Assembly (NCBI GenBank): GCA_017470045.1
Contig: JAFUFG010000232.1
Span: 1 to 6,610 of the forward strand
Length of the DNA stretch: 6,610 nt
From: Bacilli bacterium
GTDB taxonomy: Bacteria; Bacillota_I; Bacilli_A; RF39; UBA660
Direction of reading: 5' to 3'
The notes below the pieces were generated by a model that saw nothing but the letters and a program-made list of their open reading frames with translations, had not been told where the DNA came from and made no database searches. Below, piece after piece: positions 1-4,082 of this stretch (the stretch's first letter is position 1; every line of letters begins with the position of its first letter). A program made the translations under genes and the position numbers.

Positions 1-571
1 TATTACGATCATAATCATCGTCTTTATTTGGAGTAATTAAACTATCTAAACTTATCATTTGTGTTCTTAATTTACGGATTTCTGCAGCTTTTTCAAGAGG
101 CATATCCATCTCAAATGCTACTTCTTCTAAGGTTGGTTCACGGTCTAATTTATTTCTAAGTTTTGCTTCTACTGTCATCATCTTTTTCATTTTTTCTTTC
201 ATGTGTACTGGTTTACGAATTTGGTCGGAATCATTAACAATTGTTCTAGTCATACCTTGTTTAATCCACCAAGTGGCATAAGTTGAGAATTTATATCCAA
301 GATCAGGGTTAAAATAATTTAGTGCTTTTACTAACCCCATATTACCTTCTTGAATTAAGTCTGGAAATTCAATTCCTTGACCAACGTATTCTTTCGCAAT
401 GCTAACTACTAATCTTAGATTACGTTCAATAAACTCTTTCTTTGCATCTTCATTTCCGGATTTAATTTCTTTTAAATATTCTTTTTCTTCTTCTACTGTA
501 GGAGCTTTCTTTAAGTCCTTCATATAAATTCCTACAACATCATCTCTAAATTCTTCTCCATAAAATGACAT
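1..571 (-). CDS. RpoD-like sigma-70 family RNA polymerase sigma factor, N-terminal part (runs off left edge)
   Basis: The visible 190 codons encode a sigma-70 family subunit, which directs RNA polymerase to promoters. Only about 14 residues precede region 1.2 (GIYMKDLKKAPTVEEE, residues 14-29), so region 1.1 is absent. Region 2 follows: NLRLVVSIAKEYVG (51-64), DLIQEGNMGLVKA (71-83) and YKFSTYATWWIKQGMTR (93-109). A region 3 helix pair is at about 140-175 (REPTLEEVAFEMDMP, then ISLDSL). Aligned by eye to E. coli RpoD, the melting Trp pair (W101, W102), the -10 readers (Q105, T108) and the extended -10 readers (H123, E126) are kept. The stretch between them is NDSDQIRKP instead of the usual DQARTIRIP type. 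Region 4, which reads the -35, lies beyond the edge. The ATG at 571 follows AAAAGGGGAGA at good spacing. The family call is firm. Whether it is the primary or a group 2/alternative sigma is open; the short N-terminus and altered region 2.4-3.0 favour the latter. Confidence 0.93.
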   Translation of the reverse strand, partial: MSFYGEEFRDDVVGIYMKDLKKAPTVEEEKEYLKEIKSGNEDAKKEFIERNLRLVVSIAKEYVGQGIEFPDLIQEGNMGLVKALNYFNPDLGYKFSTYATWWIKQGMTRTIVNDSDQIRKPVHMKEKMKKMMTVEAKLRNKLDREPTLEEVAFEMDMPLEKAAEIRKLRTQMISLDSLITPNKDDDYDRN

Positions 572-576
572 AGTAA

Positions 577-587
577 TCTCCCCTTTT
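577..587 (-). promoter_or_regulatory. Ribosome binding site of the sigma factor gene
   Basis: On the minus strand the bases read AAAAGGGGAGA, and ATG follows after TTACT. This purine-rich site fixes the start at 571. The same AAAAGGGG core precedes pilB. Confidence 0.75.
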
Positions 588-602
588 GTTTACTGGTTCT
601 AT

Positions 603-611
603 ATTTTACCA
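603..611 (-). promoter_or_regulatory. Extended -10 promoter of the sigma factor gene
   Basis: The minus strand reads TGGTAAAAT: a TG dinucleotide, one base, then the hexamer TAAAAT. The predicted transcript start is near 596, giving a leader of about 25 nt to the ATG at 571. No good -35 hexamer sits 16-18 bp upstream; that stretch is the T-rich tail of the preceding terminator. This suits extended -10 promoters, which tolerate a poor -35. The terminator just upstream means the sigma gene needs its own promoter. The site is predicted only. Confidence 0.5.
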
Positions 612-621
612 TAAAATAACC

Positions 622-659
622 AAAAAGAAAAGAGTTATTTCAATTTGGATAACTCTTTT
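622..659 (-). terminator. Rho-independent terminator at the end of the ylbL-like gene
   Basis: An 11-bp perfect inverted repeat, AAAAGAGTTAT (628-638) and ATAACTCTTTT (649-659), encloses a 10-nt loop. On the minus strand the hairpin runs into CTTTTTGG, a T-rich tail. The distal arm contains the TAA stop (635-637) of the protease gene, so the terminator begins inside the coding sequence. It separates protease transcription from the downstream sigma gene. Confidence 0.8.
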
Positions 660-1669
660 AAAGCTTGATCAAAAGTCTTTACGGGAATTAATTTAATCTT
701 TAATTTTTGTTCCTCTACTACTTCTTTCGCATCTTCATAGTTTTCTCCAGCTGGTACTAAGAAGACATCGGCTTTTCCTGCAACGGCTCCTATCACTTTG
801 TATTTCACTTCTCCAATCGAACCAACGTAACCTTCGTCATCAATTGTTCCAGTTCCGGCGATCTTATATCCTTTGGTGATATCTTCTTCTACTAATTGAT
901 CATATAAGGATAAAGCTGTCATTAAACCACCACTTGGACCACTTTCGCTTTTCTTAAACTTTATGGTTGCTTTGGGTACCGTTTCATACTCATTTAAGAC
1001 ATTCATATAGATTCCAATCATAGGACGATCTTCCCCTTGATATACCTTTGTTTTTACTTCTTTTTCTTTTTTATTTCTCAATACTTTTATGGTTATCATA
1101 TCATTTACTTTTTTTTCGGAGATATATTTTGAATAATCCACGATTTCCATTTCTTTTCCATCCATTGATAGGATTTCGTCTCCTACTTGCAATTGACAAT
1201 CTTCTGCACTCTCTAAGATACCAATTACGTAGATATGGCTTTTTACTAATTTTACTTCTTTTCCGGCGCGCTCATAACTTACTTTTAATGCAGATGAGGA
1301 TGATTCATCTAGATTTAAATAATTACGGAATTCTACTTCTTTTTCGCCTTCTTTATTGTTCATTTTTAAGTCTTCTGCCTCTAATCGTTTCCAATTTGGC
1401 ATAATATAACTTAATACGTAGGTTAAAAAGATTCCTTGTGTTTCGGATACATAGCTAATATTTAAACTTCCTTTGCTCTTGTAGGAATTCTCTACTTTAA
1501 CACGACTTCCTATGTCACTGATTCCTCCACCAACAAGAATATAATAATTTACTGGAATAAAGCATACGATAGCAATAGCTAGTAAGCTTGTAAGATATTT
1601 GAATTCATTATTGATTAAATCTATTAAAGAATCTTTGTATTCTTCTAATCCTTGAATCATCTTTTTCAT
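635..1669 (-). CDS. ylbL: Membrane-anchored PDZ and Lon-type serine protease, YlbL/DdcP/SepM family
   Basis: Numbering here is from the GTG at 1678 (347 codons). A short basic head is followed by one membrane segment (about 29-51), an extracellular linker, a PDZ domain (about 145-212, with GDEILSMDGKEM) and a Lon-type proteolytic domain (about 235-347). The Ser/Lys dyad is visible: S249 in ESGPSGG and K294 in GEVKYKVIGA, with AGTGTIDDEGYVGSIG between them. Length and order match B. subtilis YlbL of about 340 residues. Known relatives are DdcP (YlbL), which removes the division inhibitor YneA after DNA damage, and Streptococcus SepM, which trims competence pheromone. The substrate here is unknown. 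I prefer the ATG at 1669 (344 codons) because AAGGTG sits 6 nt before it, whereas a TATAAT box at 1687-1692 would put GTG 1678 almost at the transcript start. The gene is divergent from ylbJ with 42 bp between. Confidence 0.93.
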   Translation of the reverse strand: MKKMIQGLEEYKDSLIDLINNEFKYLTSLLAIAIVCFIPVNYYILVGGGISDIGSRVKVENSYKSKGSLNISYVSETQGIFLTYVLSYIMPNWKRLEAEDLKMNNKEGEKEVEFRNYLNLDESSSSALKVSYERAGKEVKLVKSHIYVIGILESAEDCQLQVGDEILSMDGKEMEIVDYSKYISEKKVNDMITIKVLRNKKEKEVKTKVYQGEDRPMIGIYMNVLNEYETVPKATIKFKKSESGPSGGLMTALSLYDQLVEEDITKGYKIAGTGTIDDEGYVGSIGEVKYKVIGAVAGKADVFLVPAGENYEDAKEVVEEQKLKIKLIPVKTFDQALKELSKLK

Positions 1670-1686
1670 ATTCTTCACCTTACTCC

Positions 1687-1695
1687 ATTATAGCA
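1687..1695 (-). promoter_or_regulatory. Extended -10 promoter of the ylbL-like gene
   Basis: The minus strand reads TGCTATAAT, a consensus TATAAT with an upstream TG. The expected start of transcription is at about 1680-1681. This would leave a leader of only about 11 nt before ATG 1669, with the AAGGTG ribosome site almost at the 5' end. The -35 position 17 bp upstream reads TCATAA, which is weak. No experimental support. Confidence 0.5.
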
Positions 1696-1711
1696 AAGAA
1701 ATGAGGCTTTT

Positions 1712-2554
1712 ATGAAAAAAAGATTACTCTTATTCTGTCTACTGACGTTTTTTCTTTTTCTGATGGTAGATGCGAATTACTATTCAGATGCCATATTTGA
1801 TTATACAAAATTATTTATTCGTAATCTATTTCCATTTACTTTTGTTATTTTTGTCCTTAGTCGATTATTATTTGAATTTGGATTATTTGAAGTATTTCCT
1901 ACTACTCTATCAATTTTATTTTTAAGTATGGTTAGCGGATTCCCAAGTGGTAGTAAGTTTTTAGCGGAGCAGGATTATCTCAAAGAGAAAGATGCGAATT
2001 TGTTACTTCGAGTGTGTCATTTTCCAAACCCATTCTTTGTTCTTGGTAGTATATCTACTGTTATAGAGAAAGATAGATGCGGATTTTTATTACTGATTCT
2101 TTATGGTAGTTCTTTGGTTCAGGTATTTCTCGGAGGAGGTCTTTCTTTAAAGAAAGAGAATTATCAGAATGATAATACGGATTATTTTTGCGCATTTCAG
2201 AATGCTTTAAAAGATTCTATTCTTACTATTTTACTTATTTATGGTACAAGTTTATTCTCTTATTTGATTGCGGATGAAGGGATACGGATTATGAAACTAC
2301 ATGGAATCTCTTATTCTTTCTTTTATGGGATATTTGATTTAACAAAAGGAATCTTTTCAACGACTTTGTTGCATCAAAAAAGAATAAGAGAGATTCTTAT
2401 TCTATTCTTTTTATCATTTGGAAGTATCAGTATCCATCTTCAAGTAATTCAAATTCTTCGAGATTCGAAATACCAATATTCCTCTTTTTTAAGAGGAAGG
2501 ATTCTTGGAACAATCCTTTGTTTTATCCTCTACTTTACTATGTTGTATAGTTGA
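1712..2554 (+). CDS. ylbJ: YlbJ-like polytopic membrane protein (nucleoside recognition/Gate-type), short form
   Basis: This is a 280-residue hydrophobic protein with about seven to eight membrane segments. Recognisable YlbJ features in order are LFPFTFVIFVLSRLL (39-53), SGFPSGSK (75-82), a cytosolic turn with KEKDANLLLR, PNPFFVLGS (105-113), a second hydrophobic half beginning AFQNALKDSILT (161-172), and FLSFGSISIHLQV (233-245). In Bacillus, YlbJ is a roughly 400-residue sporulation-associated membrane protein related to SpmA/SpmB; its transported substrate is not established. This copy is clearly shorter but keeps both halves, so it looks like a compact homologue rather than a broken gene. 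The ATG at 1712 follows ATGAGG with 5 nt spacing, a modest ribosome site. No convincing promoter is visible; it would have to lie within the 5' end of the divergent ylbL. The 3' end overlaps the converging prepilin gene by 17 bp. Family assignment is from motifs recalled by eye. Confidence 0.8.
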   Translation: MKKRLLLFCLLTFFLFLMVDANYYSDAIFDYTKLFIRNLFPFTFVIFVLSRLLFEFGLFEVFPTTLSILFLSMVSGFPSGSKFLAEQDYLKEKDANLLLRVCHFPNPFFVLGSISTVIEKDRCGFLLLILYGSSLVQVFLGGGLSLKKENYQNDNTDYFCAFQNALKDSILTILLIYGTSLFSYLIADEGIRIMKLHGISYSFFYGIFDLTKGIFSTTLLHQKRIREILILFFLSFGSISIHLQVIQILRDSKYQYSSFLRGRILGTILCFILYFTMLYS

Positions 2555-3209
2555 TTGGACAAGAAATATTGATTGCATACTTGGTACCTAATTGAGTATG
2601 AGAAAAGCCAATAAATAAGGTTAATACTTTATTATCTGTATTCATACGAATATTGGTAACACGTAAATCAAATATCTTATGTTGTCCACAATTTTTAATT
2701 TCTGGTTGAGTGTGATTTAGAGAATAACCAAAGTCTGGAATTGGGTATGGTTCTAGACCATCTTTTGGTGATCCTGTATTAATATCTGGATATTTCGGTG
2801 TACCATAATACAATTCAAAGAAATCATCTTTATTTGATGTATGAGAACATCTTTGTGCTTGAGTTGTTCCCTCTATTTGCATAAAATAGTCGTCTGCTAG
2901 TGTTCTAGCGATATATAATCTTCTTGTTGTATGATCGGTTAATTCAATATTGATGACAAAGGTTTCTTTGTCTCCAGATGTTCCCTTCTTTATATTTGCA
3001 CTAATTACTCCTATTTTAATTAAGTCATCTTGTATTGTTTTTGTTAATGTATTTTTATAGGTATTGATCTGTAATTTATAATTTTCCATCTGCCTTTTTG
3101 TATTATAATTCGATACCGTCGTATATAGGATTGAAGATATTAATGAAACTAATATAAAACTTACTAAGATTTCTGCTGTAGTCATTCCTTTATTATTTAG
3201 CTTTCTCAT
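2538..3209 (-). CDS. Type IV prepilin-like protein (probable minor pilin/pseudopilin)
   Basis: The 223-residue product has a class III (prepilin) signal. The basic leader MRKLNNKG should be cut after G8, leaving mature MTTAE with the diagnostic Glu at position +5, then a hydrophobic helix (about 12-31) that would anchor it and pack into a filament. The rest (about 35-223) is a polar globular domain I do not recognise, with three cysteines (C121, C174, C217). It lacks the tyrosine/glycine-rich look of a major pilin, so a minor subunit is likelier; this is inference. A strong GGAGGTGA (3217-3224) lies upstream. The start ATG overlaps the TGA of the preceding gene (ATGA, 3206-3209), so the two are probably translationally coupled. 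Cleavage would need a prepilin peptidase encoded elsewhere. The stop lies inside the 3' end of the opposing ylbJ-like gene. Confidence 0.85.
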   Translation of the reverse strand: MRKLNNKGMTTAEILVSFILVSLISSILYTTVSNYNTKRQMENYKLQINTYKNTLTKTIQDDLIKIGVISANIKKGTSGDKETFVINIELTDHTTRRLYIARTLADDYFMQIEGTTQAQRCSHTSNKDDFFELYYGTPKYPDINTGSPKDGLEPYPIPDFGYSLNHTQPEIKNCGQHKIFDLRVTNIRMNTDNKVLTLFIGFSHTQLGTKYAINISCPINYTT

Positions 3210-3991
3210 TTCTTCTTCACCTCCATCGTAGAATATGATAAGAAGTCATCGGAATCACCTGCTACGTATTTTGTAGTGTCAAATCCACTTCCGACTGGTT
3301 TGTATGGAGTATCAAAACGGTGTCTATAATATTCAATAATTACTCTCTTATTTGCTCCATTTAAAGAAGCAAATTTATATTTTGGTAAGTATCTTACATA
3401 CTCTTCTAGTCCGGATGTTACTGTTTTATTTCCGGCTGGAGATAAGTTATAATAATCTGCTTGATTAGAACCGATACTTGCACTCGTTCTAGAGTAATTT
3501 GCTAGACTATTTTTAAATTGTTCTAGATTATAATCTGTTATATAGATATGTGGTTGTAAATTATGATTAGAACAGTTTTCAATATAATTTTTATCTTCGT
3601 CACTATCCCCTAATACATCACAACTTACTTCTAAGTTTTCGATGATCTTATAACACATATTTCTTTTTTCTGTTAGCCTTGCTCTTTCTGTTGAACTTCC
3701 AGCTAAACCATTCATGTCAAACCCTTTACAGTTAAAAAAATAAAAGTGGTAGGTACTATTCATACTATTCGCATGTGCACTTATTTTATAATCTGGATCT
3801 TGAATCATTCTTTTTATCCAATAAGCGCCATATTTCGAGTCAATATCGTCATAATCTTCTCTTCTTTCATATTCTCCTATTAATGGGTAAAAATGCTTGA
3901 AAACCATGGCAAATATAGCGGATACAGCGACTGCTACAATTAGTGTTTCTACTAGTACAAACCCTTTGTTATTTAGACGTTTATTTTTCAT
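3206..3991 (-). CDS. Type IV prepilin-like protein (probable minor pilin/pseudopilin), first gene of the pair
   Basis: The 261-residue product begins MKNKRLNNKG then FVLVETLIVAV. This is a prepilin signal with cleavage after G10, mature Phe+1 and Glu+5, and a hydrophobic helix to about residue 32. The soluble part is acidic and Tyr/Asn-rich with four cysteines (C88, C113, C124, C140), which could form two disulfides outside the cell. I do not recognise its fold, and no major-pilin signature is visible. The leader ends in LNNKG exactly as in the downstream gene, suggesting one peptidase and perhaps ancient duplication. The ATG at 3991 is preceded by AAGGAGG, but at an unusually long 13 nt. An in-frame CTG at 4000 lies only 4 nt from AGGAGG, so the true start is slightly uncertain. 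The gene heads a two-gene transcript divergent from pilB. Confidence 0.85.
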   Translation of the reverse strand: MKNKRLNNKGFVLVETLIVAVAVSAIFAMVFKHFYPLIGEYERREDYDDIDSKYGAYWIKRMIQDPDYKISAHANSMNSTYHFYFFNCKGFDMNGLAGSSTERARLTEKRNMCYKIIENLEVSCDVLGDSDEDKNYIENCSNHNLQPHIYITDYNLEQFKNSLANYSRTSASIGSNQADYYNLSPAGNKTVTSGLEEYVRYLPKYKFASLNGANKRVIIEYYRHRFDTPYKPVGSGFDTTKYVAGDSDDFLSYSTMEVKKK

Positions 3992-4004
3992 TTTTCTCAG
4001 GTAG

Positions 4005-4011
4005 CCTCCTT
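4005..4011 (-). promoter_or_regulatory. Ribosome binding site of the first prepilin-like gene, unusual spacing
   Basis: The minus strand reads AAGGAGG, a near-perfect site, but 13 nt separate it from the ATG at 3991. The only closer in-frame candidate is CTG at 4000-3998. A 13-codon frame (ATG 4022 to TAA 3981) also spans it. The site overlaps the proposed pilB -35 box on the other strand. Confidence 0.6.
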
Positions 4012-4038
4012 GCTATTCTCATAAAAGTATTATATAAT
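4010..4038 (+). promoter_or_regulatory. Candidate pilB promoter P1 (TTGCTA-17-TATAAT)
   Basis: The -35 is TTGCTA (4010-4015), the spacer is exactly 17 bp, and the -10 is consensus TATAAT (4033-4038). The predicted start is near 4045, giving a leader of about 38 nt to the pilB ATG. The -10 lies in the palindrome 4028-4039, so use of this promoter probably competes with the minus-strand promoter. Confidence 0.5.
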
Positions 4039-4039
4039 A
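4028..4039. repeat. Perfect 12-bp palindrome carrying a -10 box on both strands
   Basis: TATTATATAATA equals its own reverse complement. It yields TATAAT on the plus strand (4033-4038) and TATAAT on the minus strand (4034-4029). It lies at the centre of the intergenic region between the divergent prepilin pair and pilB. It is seen directly; its role as a two-way promoter is inference. Confidence 0.6.
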
Positions 4040-4057
4040 AATTATAGTAAAATTCCA
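4029..4057 (-). promoter_or_regulatory. Candidate promoter of the two prepilin-like genes
   Basis: On the minus strand, a weak -35 TGGAAT (4057-4052) is followed by a 17-bp spacer and consensus TATAAT (4034-4029). The predicted start is near 4022, about 31 nt before the ATG at 3991. A second TATAAT (4046-4041) with TTGTCT (4071-4066) is also present, but its 19-bp spacer is less favourable. Confidence 0.42.
4042..4053 (+). promoter_or_regulatory. Candidate pilB promoter P2 (TAAAAT -10, resembles the sigma gene promoter)
   Basis: TTATAGTAAAAT differs at one of 12 positions from the minus-strand sequence before the sigma gene (614-603). A near-identical 15-base leader box follows 9 nt later (4063-4077). 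No -35 match is seen, and the TG of an extended -10 is replaced by AG. It is an alternative to P1; the sequence alone does not decide between them. Confidence 0.33.
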
Positions 4058-4070
4058 TAGAAAGTAGACA

Positions 4071-4077
4071 AAAGGGG
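4071..4077 (+). promoter_or_regulatory. Ribosome binding site of pilB
   Basis: AAAGGGG lies 5 nt before the ATG at 4083 and 8 nt before the next in-frame ATG at 4086. Either could be used, so the product may start MMGQ or MGQ. Confidence 0.65.
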
Positions 4078-4082
4078 TTGAA

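Noticed and set aside
1048..1404. 118-codon open frame on the plus strand
   Set aside because: It is antisense to the PDZ-Lon protease, which has intact catalytic motifs. Its product is a Leu-rich string produced by reverse-reading Lys/Glu codons, with no sensible domain.
2481..2518. Two adjacent inverted repeats, CCTCTT/AAGAGG and AAGGATT/AATCCTT, as a terminator
   Set aside because: Stems are only 6-7 bp and lie inside the ylbJ-like coding sequence. On the minus strand no T tract follows; on the plus strand a TTTGTTTT follows but would end transcription before the stop codon.
2552..2615. Possible TGA-as-tryptophan readthrough of the ylbJ-like gene (Mycoplasma code)
   Set aside because: The frame could be extended about 20 codons if TGA were Trp. 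However, the Trp codons checked in the window (sigma W101-W102, PilB W327, YlbL W96) are TGG, and no identified gene needs an internal TGA read as Trp.
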